A stretch of 64,000 nucleotides of DNA, taken from NCBI GenBank assembly GCA_022570795.1, contig JAKUDP010000001.1, positions 3,782,001 to 3,846,000 on the forward strand, in the 5' to 3' direction. Positions 22,697-33,412 of this stretch are shown piece by piece (the stretch's first letter is position 1; every line of letters begins with the position of its first letter). A program made the position numbers and the translations under genes. The DNA is from Sphaerulina vaccinii (taxonomy: Eukaryota; Ascomycota; Dothideomycetes; Mycosphaerellales; Mycosphaerellaceae). The notes beneath the pieces were generated by a model. It saw nothing but the letters and a program-made list of their open reading frames with translations. It was not told where the DNA came from and ran no database searches.

Positions 22697-23977
22697 ATGT
22701 CGTCCGCTCAAGAACAGCTTGCGGCTCTTCGCCGTAGCGCGAGAGCGCCAATACCTTCTCTGAAGGCCAAACCAGAGCCACCACCTCCTTCGCCGCCCAA
22801 AAAGAAGCAAAAGAGGCCTTCTCGCCACAACAAACCGCCTACACCCCCTCCCTCCGACACAATCGTCATCGCGCCCAAGAAGCGCGCACCAAAGCGCAAG
22901 GCGCCCGCAGTGCCCCCTTCACTACCACCACCCGCCGACGACAGCGACTCTGACCTCTCCTCCATCCCTTCACCCGTCCCCCTCCGACAACCCTCACTCC
23001 GCCACCGCAAGGCGGCAACTGCTGCACCACCACGCGACGAGGTAATCGCCGAGGAGCGACGTCGTATTCGCCCAAAGCGCAAGGCAGCGCTTCGTAAGAA
23101 GGTAGATACTTCTCCTCGCCTAACACCATCAACCACAACAGCAGCGTCCTCACCACCACCACCGCCAGCGACTAATTTGAACATCAACGCGACAGAAATC
23201 CTCGAAGCCATCGACGCCATTGTTGGCTCAGAATTCGACTATTGGACCCAATACCTCGAACTAGTCGACAAAACCACCTACAATGAGATCACCAGTGGTG
23301 GTAACAGCCATAATAGTAGCCTTGCTGTTCAGGGTGAAGTTCAGGACGGACAAGAAGACGAAAATAACGACAAAAACAACCATTCGAAGCGACAGCAGAG
23401 GCAGAAAGCGCTCATTCACGTCCTCGAAACACTACCGATGAGGTACAAAGCGGTGGCGACAGCTTACGGCGGCGGCGACAACGAGATCAAGTTTGAAGAC
23501 TTTGGCCTCAGCGACCACCTGCTAGAACTGCTAATGCTATCGAAGATGGAAGATGAGGACGACGACTTCGAGCGCTTCGACCAGAAGCTCTTAACCCCAG
23601 TCGGGGCAAGAGGCGGCGACAGAAGCACTCGTGGCAAAATCCTCTTCATGGACGAGGAGGTTTCGTAAGTTTATCCCCGCTGCCAGCAATCCCACCATGC
23701 AAACAGAACTGACACCGTGACCAGAAAACTCGAAAACGAACGAATGGAAGCGCTCACAAGCCTGATGAAGCAGGTCGAAGGACTCAAACTCGCAGCTCAA
23801 GACGGTACGCTGGCTAATGATCCTGAGGATGAGGCTCTCAAGAGCTTGATCGGAGCGATGGATGATATGGGCTTGAACGTTCCGGCTGTCGCGAGGTCGT
23901 CTTCGGAAGTTACTACACTGGAAGGACGGACGAGAATGAGTGGCGTTAACAGTGAGGACGAGTGGGTTCCTGAGTAA
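22697..23977 (+). CDS. Basic, proline-rich nuclear-type protein, unknown
   Basis: 406 residues in two exons, 22697-23664 and 23725-23977, with a 60 bp intron (GTAAGT, CTGAC branch, CCAG); the junction falls in EEVS|KLENER. The first ~165 residues are Pro/Lys/Arg-rich with several nuclear-localisation-like clusters (PKKKQKRP, PKKRAPKRKAP, RPKRKAALRKK). A more ordered half follows (TEILEAIDAIVGSEFDYWTQ...), an acidic patch (KMEDEDDDFERFD) and a C-terminal helical segment (KLENERMEALTSLMKQVEGL) with coiled-coil character. Looks like a chromatin or RNA-associated factor by composition, but no family is recognised. It begins right after the repeat array, so its promoter overlaps array sequence. 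Confidence 0.72.
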
Positions 23978-24399
23978 GGCGAGCGTGCGAGATTTCATAC
24001 GTTGACCGGATAGCCCTAATACCTGAAGTGATGGCGCTTAGGTGGATCAGGCCATTTTCTTTTTGTAGTATAGCACACTCCACTCAATCAAAGACAAAGC
24101 ATGTAAACACACTACGTTCTCTGGATTTCCAATTGGTATTTGCTGGGACAACATATTCCCTCACGATGCCACAGTCGGTGACGAGATCCGCAGAGCTATT
24201 CCAGAATACCGCCTCATCTCTGCGTTGTCAGCCGCAGACCATGGCACCGAGGAGAGCAGCAGGGCAGCAATGGGATTTCTTACAAGATCAGAAGACATGA
24301 AAATACCAACTAATCTCTACATCATCATCCGCAGGCCACGCCCCCTCGCTCCGCATCATCGCAGCAACAGAAATTTGCTGTAAAATCAGAGCTACCGCA
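23978..24399. other. Convergent 3' intergenic region
   Basis: Separates two convergent genes. The plus-strand ORF at 24028-24300 has no support. Nothing else seen. Confidence 0.45.
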
Positions 24400-25932
24400 T
24401 CACTCGCACAACCCCTCCACAGCGCTCCTCACCAACTCCTCATAAACTCCACCCCTCGAACGAATCACAACAGGAAATGGAGCCCCATCACTCCAAGAAT
24501 TAACCTTCATATTATCAAACTCCCCCACCTTCACAAAATCAAAACCCATCACCAACCGACTAAAAGGCAGAAACAGCGCCGTCTGAGCAGCTTTATATCC
24601 AATACATATCCGCCTTCCACCTCCGAATCCCCAGAAGTTCTGCGTGAGTTTTGTAGGATCTGCGTTACCATCACCAAGCCATCGCTCAGGTTTGAAAGAA
24701 TACGGATCATTCGGATAGTCGAGCGATAAAGCGGGGACGTTGAGGAGGAAATTCGTGCCTTTTGGAAAATGGTATTCTTCGAAAGAGAAGTCTTCCGATG
24801 AGGTGTGTGGTGGGACCATTGGGACTACAGGACGCCAGCGGAGGGTTTCTTTTATGAATGCGCAGGTGTATGGGAGGTTTGGTATATCGGTGACAGTAGG
24901 GAGTCGTAGTCGCAATGACGGACTGTTGTTGTCACAGACACTTTCGATTTCGGCGCGACATTTCTGTAAAGCGTCTGGGTGGAGGATGGAAGCCATGATA
25001 CAGGTGTTGATTGCTATTCGAGGATTGTCGCCACCGGCGGAGATGACGGTGTTGGTTAGATATGCTGCTTCGTCTTCGCTGCCTTTGAAAGGTGAATTGC
25101 TGCTGAGGACTACGTCTTTCACCCAGGAAGAGTGAGCTTTCTCGCTGGTCGCTTTGGCATGAATGGGATCCCACCATGATCTGAATACACGGTGATGATT
25201 GTCTCCCATGATCTGCCATCGGTGTCTCCAGAATTGCAAGAACTTCGGTGGTTTCTCCAGCCATGGGTAGAAGTCGACCACTGTCGAGAGCAGCGAACCG
25301 AGAAACTCCATTGTCGTCTTGCGATAGTGTTGCATTTGCTCGTCGGTCTTTGGTAATCGCTCGCCTGCGATAACTCCATACATGACTCCAGTCGCATAGC
25401 GTGAATTGTGTAGATACCACTTCGATGGACTTTCGAGGTATGCTCGAAGCATATACAAGCTCTCCGAGTCTTGCCAGGCTTCGAATTTCTTGGTCCATGT
25501 ATCGTTCAGTAAAGGCCGCATCATTCTTCTTAGCTCACTCCATACGTGAGTTGGTTGTGTGACAGATCGCATGCCTTTGCTGACCAAAGTACCAGAGATG
25601 GGCATATGCGGTCTTTCGTGTGTACTTGTTGCGCGTTTATCGATGATCTCCTTCGTCACTCGATTCGTGTTCAGTAGCACGTAAAGCGTGGAGCCCATAT
25701 GTAGTGTGGTCATCTCGCCATATTGTTGTAGTTCCATGAAGGTCTTCCCCAGCGTACCAGCGGAACGACTTCTCCAGAAGTCCAGCAAGTTGCCAAAGAC
25801 TGGAGAGCCTCTTGGACCCGGTGGTAGTTTGTACTTCTTGAAAGAGGTCCATCTCTTGTCGATAGGTTGTATGAGCTCATGTAATGAGATCAGAAGGAGC
25901 GTGAGTGCCGCAGTGAGCAGTAGCCATTGCAT
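24400..25932 (-). CDS. Cytochrome P450 monooxygenase
   Basis: A single-exon 510-residue P450, ER-anchored by an N-terminal hydrophobic helix (about 2-20) and followed by the PPGPRGSP hinge. Conserved features: I-helix AGGDNP (about 299-304), ExxR as ETLR (362-365), PERW (415-418), and heme loop FGGGRRICIG with the thiolate Cys at about 443. The usual I-helix Thr of AGxDTT is replaced (GDNP). The start is the ATG at 25932; an in-frame extension to 25950 begins with TTG. It faces away from the UbiA prenyltransferase gene across a 1.2 kb gap, which suggests, but does not show, a shared secondary-metabolite role. CYP family not assigned. Confidence 0.9.
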   Translation of the reverse strand: MQWLLLTAALTLLLISLHELIQPIDKRWTSFKKYKLPPGPRGSPVFGNLLDFWRSRSAGTLGKTFMELQQYGEMTTLHMGSTLYVLLNTNRVTKEIIDKRATSTHERPHMPISGTLVSKGMRSVTQPTHVWSELRRMMRPLLNDTWTKKFEAWQDSESLYMLRAYLESPSKWYLHNSRYATGVMYGVIAGERLPKTDEQMQHYRKTTMEFLGSLLSTVVDFYPWLEKPPKFLQFWRHRWQIMGDNHHRVFRSWWDPIHAKATSEKAHSSWVKDVVLSSNSPFKGSEDEAAYLTNTVISAGGDNPRIAINTCIMASILHPDALQKCRAEIESVCDNNSPSLRLRLPTVTDIPNLPYTCAFIKETLRWRPVVPMVPPHTSSEDFSFEEYHFPKGTNFLLNVPALSLDYPNDPYSFKPERWLGDGNADPTKLTQNFWGFGGGRRICIGYKAAQTALFLPFSRLVMGFDFVKVGEFDNMKVNSWSDGAPFPVVIRSRGGVYEELVRSAVEGLCE

Positions 25933-27157
25933 GTTGATGTTGTATTGCAAGCAGTGCCTCGAGGTCGCACATCTCCCATGCCAGCTAGAGAGATGGTAGA
26001 GCGTAGTTTGACGTGATGGAGCAGTGTAGTATTGAACAGGGATCTAGAGCATGTAGTGCATCTCTCAGCGCCGAGAAAAACTCTGATGATGCTCCTCGTG
26101 GTTGCCACTCGCGCAATAAGCGATCGGACATATGCTGCTGAACCTTTCCTGAACACAGCAATCATCGCGCACGGTAGTTGCTGTTCAGACTTCGAGACCA
26201 CGAGGTCGGAAGTGCGTGTCACAAGCCCACTGGCTACCTGATGACAAGGTCCATGGGAGAGCTGTCGAAGTTGCATGATACTAAAGCTCGGCCAGTCCAC
26301 TCGACGGGCGTTCTGGTGTGTTATTTGCTTTGCCCAGTGATATGAGATATGGTTCTATTATGTCAATGGCATTGTGCCACATCATCGTGTTAACGCGAGA
26401 GGTCTGCAGCATGCATGGGTAGCTTGGCGGCTAAGCACGATTGGTCTTCATATGCAGCAGCTTCTTATTAGCTCACGGACCTTCCCAATCAGGTCCTTGG
26501 GTGTGCTGACTAGTTATGCAAGCTTCGTGGTCTTTTATCGGCTTAAGCAGAGTGGAACGGACCTTGAGCGATTGAGAAGCCTGTCTTGACGACATGAACA
26601 AGGGTCCACAGCAGTACATGCAGTACAGTATTGAGATGTTCGTCGCTGCTGCATGGCACTCGACTCCTGCGAAGGTTGGATACCGATTGCCGGGTTGTGG
26701 CAGTACCTTAATCCAGCCCGTATGGCTTCGCATATGCCTCGTGAAGAAAATGCGGCACAGCATTGCCCAACCTCCGAGATGAGAGGCGCAAATGGAACGA
26801 TGTGTGTCGTCGACGATCCAGACTACTCTAGGTCATGCATGGCAGGAAAACAAGAGCCGTTGGCCGCGGTCATTGGGTCCGGTTGACAGTTGCTAGCGTC
26901 CCAGCTAGATCGCATATGCCCGCTCGGCGACATGGCCAGCTCAGAGCGAGACCTCAATCGATCGAAGGGCTGGCGAGCAATCCAGCTTCAGTGAGGATAC
27001 TGCAGGATCCTGGGGTGTCCATCATATAATGGCCATAGTAGGACCTCCTCCTTGCCTTGAACTTTGTCAAATTGCCTCCCAGTCGTTTTCCCGCTTATTA
27101 AGCACGTGCACTGACTGACTATCTTCAATCTGGACTCGGGCCCAATCAAGACCAACC
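25933..27157. promoter_or_regulatory. 1.2 kb divergent region between P450 and UbiA genes
   Basis: Several short ORFs occur on both strands but none is supported. If the two flanking genes are co-regulated this would hold their shared control sites. No motif stands out by eye. Confidence 0.4.
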
Positions 27158-28165
27158 ATGGCCAACTCAGAGAAGAACTCGGAGAAGAACACATCACCAA
27201 CAACCACTCGCCCACCTTACACCCCACCCAACACCCTTCTCTTCCGCCTCCTTCCCGCTTCATGGATCCCCTACGCCGAATTGATGCGTCTTGACCGCCC
27301 TTCAGGCTACTACGCCTTCTACTGGCACTACCTCATCGGTTTAGCCTTCGCAGCCTGCATAACCCCCAATCCACCTTCACCACTCCATCTGGCCTCGCTC
27401 GTCGTGTACCTCGGAATCTGGGTCATAGTCTTCCGTGGGGCAGTCTGTGCCTGGAATGATAACATCGATCAAGACTTCGATCGTCAAGTTGAACGATGCA
27501 AGAATCGACCAATCGCTCGAGGGGCTATCAGCACGTTCGCCGGCCACGTCTTTACTGTTGCACAGACTGTCGTTTGTGGGGTGATGCTCGTGGGTTTCCA
27601 AAGAGAGGTACTGATATATGCTGGTGTCATGACGATCGTGTTGGGGATATATCCTTTCGGGAAGAGGATTACAGATTTCCCTCAAGTTATTTTGGGCTTT
27701 GCATTCGCGATCCCGGTCGTTATGTGTCCGGCGATTCTTGGAGCTGATCCGCTATTCACGGATGGAGATGTGAGGAAGGGAGCGTTGTGCTTGTATGGTG
27801 CCAATACACTATGGACGATCATATTCGATACTGTGTATGCGCATCAAGATATCAAGGATGATATCAAAGCAGGTGTGAAGTCTTTGGCCGTCAGGCTTGG
27901 CGATCAGACGAAGTTGGGATTGGGAGTTTTGAGTGCGATTCAGGTTGGTTTGCTTGTGGCGACTGGGTATTATTGCGAGTTGGGCTGGTTGTTCTATCTG
28001 AACGGATGTGGTGGTGCGGCATTGTCTTTGTTCGGGATGCTATATCTTGTGGACCTTGAGCAGCCAGCTAGCTGTGCTTGGTGGTTCGGACCTGGATCTA
28101 GACTGGTCGGCGCAAGTGTTGTGATAGGACTGCTGGGCCACTACGCTATGCGTGTTGGTGTGTGA
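27158..28165 (+). CDS. UbiA-family prenyltransferase
   Basis: A 335-residue, intron-free integral-membrane prenyltransferase that would attach an isoprenoid chain to an aromatic acceptor. It has the two Asp-rich diphosphate/Mg sites: NDNIDQDFD (about 100-108) and DTVYAHQDIKDD (about 224-235), plus the YAELMRLDRPSGYYAFYWH opening (about 39-57) and 7-9 hydrophobic helices. The N-terminus is hydrophilic and Thr/Pro-rich (MANSEKNSEK...) rather than an obvious mitochondrial presequence. Fungal meroterpenoid UbiA enzymes and the ubiquinone enzyme COQ2 both share these motifs; lack of a clear targeting signal and the divergent P450 favour secondary metabolism, but COQ2 cannot be excluded. Confidence 0.85.
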   Translation: MANSEKNSEKNTSPTTTRPPYTPPNTLLFRLLPASWIPYAELMRLDRPSGYYAFYWHYLIGLAFAACITPNPPSPLHLASLVVYLGIWVIVFRGAVCAWNDNIDQDFDRQVERCKNRPIARGAISTFAGHVFTVAQTVVCGVMLVGFQREVLIYAGVMTIVLGIYPFGKRITDFPQVILGFAFAIPVVMCPAILGADPLFTDGDVRKGALCLYGANTLWTIIFDTVYAHQDIKDDIKAGVKSLAVRLGDQTKLGLGVLSAIQVGLLVATGYYCELGWLFYLNGCGGAALSLFGMLYLVDLEQPASCAWWFGPGSRLVGASVVIGLLGHYAMRVGV

Positions 28166-28315
28166 ATGGAAGGACAGCAGAGTGGTATATGGCGCAGAAG
28201 CTGTTTTCGAGTTGTTCAGTAAGCGAGATGCTTTGTCACTTTTCAGCAAGGAGCGTACCTAACTTGAGTGGCTTACAGCAATACGAGTGCGACCTACCAT
28301 GCATCATGCAATGTT

Positions 28316-29939
28316 TCAGTCATCATCATCTTCGCTATCACTCATCCAACCCTCCTCATACTCATCAGCCATAGCAGCAAGCCCGTCGCACAGTGCCTCT
28401 CGCTCGTCGACAGACGTGATGCGTCCAGCAAAAGCGCCCATAGAACGCAAGCGTTCCGAGATCTCACTGGTAGCAGAGAGAGTGGTCTTGGTGGCCAACT
28501 TCTCTGGTCTGCTAGGAAAGTTCAGCAAGCTTGCGGGGTAAGAGGACAGGATCGGGAACAGAAGATCGCTTTTGTGTGTTGACGTCCGTGGACCACCGAA
28601 TTGACGCCGTCGTCTCTCTGTGTCGGTGTGGTCTTCGTCAAGGGGCGAGGCGAAGTCGCCACGTAGTGCAGACAGTCTGCTGAATGTATGGGGTCTCCTC
28701 GGTGGTTGACGAAGTTGAGCTGCAGATCGTGGCGCAAGCTGGGGAAAGAAATCGATGTCTAGAATGTCCTCTACCTCCTCATGATCTTCGCCGTTCTCGT
28801 GGAAGCCGTTCGTCATTCTTGTATCGCCGTTTGCTTCATTGACTTGCCGAGGGCTGTTGGTGTCAGGGTTGACCTTGGCGGATAAAGCGAGGCTCATGAT
28901 ACGGCGATTTCCATCACCATTCAGTGTCGTCTCCAGCATATCAAAGGTTGCTCGACCTGACTGCGACCCTCGTAGACGAGTCGGCAGAGTGATCGACTCC
29001 ACAGCCGCTGCCTGCAATGCTGATGTGCTCCACTGGCTCGAAGCGTTCAACGAAGCATAGTCAGGCAGATGTGCTGGTGTGTTGTGGACCGGGACGTGAA
29101 TGCTCGCAGAAGAGTCGAGAGCCTGCAACGATTGCGCAATGTTGGCCAGTTGCTGCGATTGTCGCTCGCGGGTGGTACGCCGAGAGTCAGAAAGACCAAA
29201 CACCCATCGACAGCCTTTGCCAAGTTCATCGTTTACGCGCTCGAGGTACTTGGTTGCAAAGCCACCCCATGCATCATCTGTGCCAGAGAACACCTGAATT
29301 CCTTGCAGTTGATCACACTCCTCCAGGAAAGGTCGAAGATCACGATCGAGCAAGTCATGCTCCCGATCGAGGTTCGCAAAAAGCTCTCCGCCTTTCGACC
29401 ATTGCTCGAATGGCATGAGCGAACTGTTCAGCTCATACTCCTGAATTTGGACGATGCTTCGAGGATGATAGAAGACGTGGTTGTAGTCGGACCAGAATCG
29501 AACAGTATCGGTGCTTAGTGTAGGGGGCGTAATTCCAGCGTCCAGTGCGGCTTGGTACGGGATGGCTGCTATGCGTGGTAGTTGCAAAGATTCGGTTCGT
29601 CCGCTCCATGGGCCTTGCTGGGAGCGATTCTCCTGCTGTTGCAGTTCATATAAAGCGTTCTCTCGCCGAAGTGTTCCGAAAGCTCCCTTGAGATCATAGA
29701 GTAGCGTACGAGGAGTATACGTGTCTCCGCCATCAGCTCCAATACCTGGCCGGAAGGAGACATCATGGTCCACGGGAGACTCGTCTTCCCCACCATAAGT
29801 GAAGTAGGATTCCTAGTCATCGTGGCAGTCAGATGGCAGACCTTGTAGAAGGCTGGGTCTTGCCTACCTGGGTGTTCCAGTAATGCGTGCCCAGGTAATT
29901 GGCCTGCTGGCCGAACTGCAAGGTCAATACCTCCCTCAT
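28316..29939 (-). CDS. DML1: DML1/Misato-family protein
   Basis: A 522-residue protein of the Misato/DML1 family, tubulin/FtsZ-like proteins needed for mitochondrial DNA inheritance and mitochondrial shape. Exon 1 (29939-29868) encodes 24 residues, MREVLTLQFGQQANYLGTHY..., a tubulin-like N-terminus with GQQANY; a 55 bp intron (29813-29867) follows; exon 2 (29812-28316) begins ESYFTYGGED and reads through DHDVSFRPG, YTPRTLLYDLKG and the DML1 tubulin-like middle part, ending in an acidic tail (SDSEDDDD). Convergent with the UbiA gene (150 bp between stops) and divergent from SPT20. Confidence 0.88.
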
Positions 29940-30358
29940 CTTGTACTTCTGGTCTGTAGTAGGTAGATTCTCGACCAGGAACTCTCCATTGTGGAGATTT
30001 CTCGCTGATGGAGTAGGAAAGTCGGTGTTCTGGTCACCTTATAGACGTGGAGAGGAAGCTTTGTGCTCGCCGGACCTGAGCCCGCTTGCCCTCCTTGCAC
30101 TCGGAACGCGCATGTGACGATGATCTACAACGCCATCAACATCGACACTTCCTTCATACCACAACCGACGACAGGCCATACCGACAGAGACCGACAGCAG
30201 CGAATGAGCGAATCACGCGATCACGATCCCGGCGACAGTCGAAGGCGGGGCGGCGGAGAGGGCAGACGTGAGGTCCATCCAGGACTCTGGTAGCTCTTAC
30301 CTAACTTCCTGTCACATTACTCGCAACGTACACCTACCGCACCGACGAAACCTTTCAA
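29940..30358. promoter_or_regulatory. Divergent promoter region, DML1 / SPT20
   Basis: 419 bp between two opposite start codons. No supported ORF. Presumably holds both core promoters; no motif is clear. Confidence 0.45.
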
Positions 30359-32947
30359 ATGGCAACCGCAGTAGTAGCTCGACCCGGACAGGCTTTGCGC
30401 ACTCGACGCGACATCCCCGGCGACAGGAAAAGAGTCACGATGGAGAACGGACAGCCGCTAGCTAAGAGGCGACGACTCGAGGAACCACATGTTATCACTA
30501 AAGACTACATCTTGCGCAAGTTCGCAGGCAAGCCGCCGTCGCTGGTGCTGCACTTGCACGCCAACTACTTCAAGCTGGACTCACAGGAAGGGAGCTGGCC
30601 GTACGATTCGCCCATGAAGTTCTTGCTGGAGGACATCAGGAAAGAGCGCGTACCCCATCAGATGTTGGAGGAGCTGCTGGCCAACAATGTGCCCTTCTAC
30701 GACGACTGCCTCATTATCGAAATTCATAATCACCGCGCGTCGTCGGGCAAAAGTAAGCGAAATGACTCTGCCACGAGCGGGACGCGATACTCGATGCACA
30801 ACTACAACAGCTATGTTACTCCATCTCCTCATGTAGAGTATCCCAAGCAGGCTCAGCAGGAGGCAGCGGAGGCAGCAGAAAAGGAGAAAGCGCGAGCGTC
30901 GAATGACAAGGGCAAGCAGCAGGACGGACCTATCATTGCGACCCTCGTGCTCTTCCCTACAGAGATGACACGACACCAGGAAATGTTGATACTGGCGAGG
31001 ACGCCTGCCTCACATATGCCCCGAAGACGGAAGGGAGCAGACGAGCCTTCCACTCCTCAGTTGTCGGTACCGCCTACCCCCGTAATAGGGAGCCGCGCAA
31101 CACCCGAGGACAACAAGATGTGCCTCGAGCCTCACGACTTATATCAGTTTCAAGCGGAAGTATTACTAGCCACGGAACCTCCTCTGTTGTTGCAGACAGT
31201 CGACGGTCCAGAAGCTGCACAGAAACTCCTCGAGTCGCTCAGCCATCCGTTGCATCAAGCGAAGCCGCCCTCACCCAAGACACGCAAGAGGACGACAGCA
31301 GAACTCGCAGCGGACGACGAAAGAGAGGCCGAAGCAGAGCGCCGCATGCTTGTTATGGACGAGCGAATCAAGTCCGGTAGCAACGCGGGAGCTACGGACA
31401 ACGCGGGCACTGCTGCAGGCGCCTTCAGTCGATTCAAGACAATACAAGTCGTGCGCGAGAAGATGGAACAGGACAAGCAAGAAAAGGAAAAGGAAGCAGC
31501 TCTGGCACAGAAGCAAAAGGACGAGGCTGCTGCAATCGCTGCAGCGGCACAAAAGCGAGCGCAAGAAGCGGCCGAGCAGAACGCTGCTCAGATGAAGCAG
31601 CGCCAACAGGCGGCCATGCTACGGCAAAGACAACAGCAGCAACAGCAGGCTTACCAGCAAGCACAGCAGCAGGCTGCTCAAGCCCATGTACCACAGAATC
31701 TCATGGCTCAGCAGCAAGCAATGCAGGCTGCAATGGCTCAAGGAAGTCCACAGGTGAGGCAACAGACACCCATGATGAACTCTTCGCCGATGATGCCTGC
31801 CAATGGCTTCCCTATGCAGCCCACTACGAGTCAAACCGCTGGAAGTCCTCCGCGACCAACGTCCGCTACCGTGCCGACTGCCAACGCAGCGATGCAACGC
31901 CAGATCAGCCAGCAGCAGCACGCCAGCCGCAATGCCACACCGCAAATGCCTCAAGCAACACCCAATATGGGTGGCCTGCCAAATCGACAGATGAGCCAAA
32001 CTCCCCGGATGCCTCAAGCAAGTCCTGCACCTGGTACTCCTGGCGTCAATGCCATGGGAGGTCTACCGATGCAAACTCCCGCGGGCATGTCTCATGAGCA
32101 GTTCCAGATGCTGCGACAACAGCAGTTACTCAATCAGCAGAGCATGCAGTCGGGTTCTCCTGGACAGCAAGGACAGATGCATATGTCGGCCGAGCAGATT
32201 CAGCACATCGCCAGTCGACAGCAATTGCAGTACAGGCAACAGATGATGATGGCCCAGGCCCAAGGTAATCCTGCCATGGCACAAGCGCTTCAAGCGCGTC
32301 AGCAGGCTATGATGAGACAGCAGGCGGCTATGACGCCTCAGCAACGCATGCAGATGCAAATGGCACAGCAGAATGGCCAAGTTCAGAATCCTCAAGCCGG
32401 CATGCAACCTACACCGCAGATGAACCACGCTCAACCTCAACAAGGCAATGGCGCCCAGATGCAGCAGATGACTCAACAGCAGATCCAACAACGACAAGCG
32501 ATCCAACAGCAAAACATGCGCACTGCCCAGACTCAAATAGCCCAACTACAACAGCAATACGGCAGCATCGCCGCAGTACCGCAACCGGTCTTGCAATCGC
32601 TACCGCCTTTCACGCAAATGTTGCTCAAGACCCAGTTTCAAAGGCAGAAGGCCGCAAATGCTCAGCAAATGGCTGCACGAGCTCAACAGGCCCAACAGCA
32701 TGGACAGGCAGTAGCTGGGACTAGTGGTGGCGATCCTGAATATATGCACACACTCAGGCAGCATCAGGAAATGTTGCGACAACAGCAGGCGAACAATGGT
32801 GGTATGGGTGGAATGAATATGGTGCAGCAACAGTTCAACAATCAACAACAGGGCGGCGGCGGTGGTGCTGTTGACCCGCTTGATCATAGGATACAGGCTA
32901 TGCAAAGAGCACTGCAGCAGCAGAATGGACAGGGTGGACAGATGTAG
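30359..32947 (+). CDS. SPT20: SAGA complex subunit SPT20
   Basis: An intron-free 862-residue protein. The conserved Spt20 domain lies at about 57-125 (SLVLHLHANYFKLD, SPMKFLLEDIRKERVP, YDDCLIIEIHNHR), with the second conserved part at about 187-275 (IIATLVLFPTEMTRHQEML, LEPHDLYQFQAEVLLATEPP). Spt20 is a structural SAGA subunit needed for complex integrity and TBP recruitment. From about residue 370 the protein is very rich in Gln, Met and Ala (poly-Gln/QA repeats), with a Lys/Glu-rich helix before it. TAG at 32945-32947 ends the frame, but the same frame stays open for another 154 codons (see next entry). Confidence 0.88.
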   Translation: MATAVVARPGQALRTRRDIPGDRKRVTMENGQPLAKRRRLEEPHVITKDYILRKFAGKPPSLVLHLHANYFKLDSQEGSWPYDSPMKFLLEDIRKERVPHQMLEELLANNVPFYDDCLIIEIHNHRASSGKSKRNDSATSGTRYSMHNYNSYVTPSPHVEYPKQAQQEAAEAAEKEKARASNDKGKQQDGPIIATLVLFPTEMTRHQEMLILARTPASHMPRRRKGADEPSTPQLSVPPTPVIGSRATPEDNKMCLEPHDLYQFQAEVLLATEPPLLLQTVDGPEAAQKLLESLSHPLHQAKPPSPKTRKRTTAELAADDEREAEAERRMLVMDERIKSGSNAGATDNAGTAAGAFSRFKTIQVVREKMEQDKQEKEKEAALAQKQKDEAAAIAAAAQKRAQEAAEQNAAQMKQRQQAAMLRQRQQQQQQAYQQAQQQAAQAHVPQNLMAQQQAMQAAMAQGSPQVRQQTPMMNSSPMMPANGFPMQPTTSQTAGSPPRPTSATVPTANAAMQRQISQQQHASRNATPQMPQATPNMGGLPNRQMSQTPRMPQASPAPGTPGVNAMGGLPMQTPAGMSHEQFQMLRQQQLLNQQSMQSGSPGQQGQMHMSAEQIQHIASRQQLQYRQQMMMAQAQGNPAMAQALQARQQAMMRQQAAMTPQQRMQMQMAQQNGQVQNPQAGMQPTPQMNHAQPQQGNGAQMQQMTQQQIQQRQAIQQQNMRTAQTQIAQLQQQYGSIAAVPQPVLQSLPPFTQMLLKTQFQRQKAANAQQMAARAQQAQQHGQAVAGTSGGDPEYMHTLRQHQEMLRQQQANNGGMGGMNMVQQQFNNQQQGGGGGAVDPLDHRIQAMQRALQQQNGQGGQM

Positions 32948-33019
32948 CATGCTGGTCTACAAGCCTTGTGGAGAGCATTGCAGCAACAGCCGCTGTCGAT
33001 TCGGAACATCGTAGAGGCT

Positions 33020-33412
33020 ATGAAGACTTTGAGGAAAAATCAGGGTTTTCCAATAGGCGAAGACATGATGGAGGGCTTAAGGGCTCTAGAGGCTGGTCTG
33101 TTGTCTTGTTATGGGTCTTTCTCCGAGGACCTCAGGGAGGCTTCGAGGGCTTCGAATGCTGGTCTGCAGTCTGTCCGTGCGTCTTCGCCAGAGCACAGCA
33201 GGAGTTTCTTGGACACTGATCCGGACGAGCTCGAGGGCGGTGAGCAGGGCCCAGGTCCGTCTGCTACTGCAACAGACAACAACACCCCCAGAAATTATTA
33301 CTGTTCTGTACCCGACTGTACTTACCGGTCAAGCAGATGGAATGCCAGAAATGAACACGAGCGAAGCCACCGCGCCCGCTTGGAGCGTGAGAAGGCCAAG
33401 GAGAAGATCTAG
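33020..33412 (+). CDS. Single C2H2 zinc-finger ORF in frame with SPT20
   Basis: 130 codons from the ATG at 33020. A clean C2H2 finger lies near the C-terminus: C-x4-C-x12-H-x3-H (YYCSVPDC...NEHERSHR), followed by a basic KEKI end. The region before it has repeated Gly-Leu/Ser patterns (EAGLLS, NAGLQS). The frame is the same as SPT20's and is open back to the SPT20 TAG at 32945, with LWRALQQQPLS directly after the stop. It may be a separate small gene, a 3' exon of another transcript, or an SPT20 C-terminus cut off by a recent stop. No other gene signals (intron, own promoter) seen. Confidence 0.5.
   Translation: MKTLRKNQGFPIGEDMMEGLRALEAGLLSCYGSFSEDLREASRASNAGLQSVRASSPEHSRSFLDTDPDELEGGEQGPGPSATATDNNTPRNYYCSVPDCTYRSSRWNARNEHERSHRARLEREKAKEKI

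Noticed and set aside
22708..23220. 170-codon minus-strand ORF rich in Gly/Arg
   Set aside because: Mirror of the Pro/Lys-rich front of the gene at 22697.
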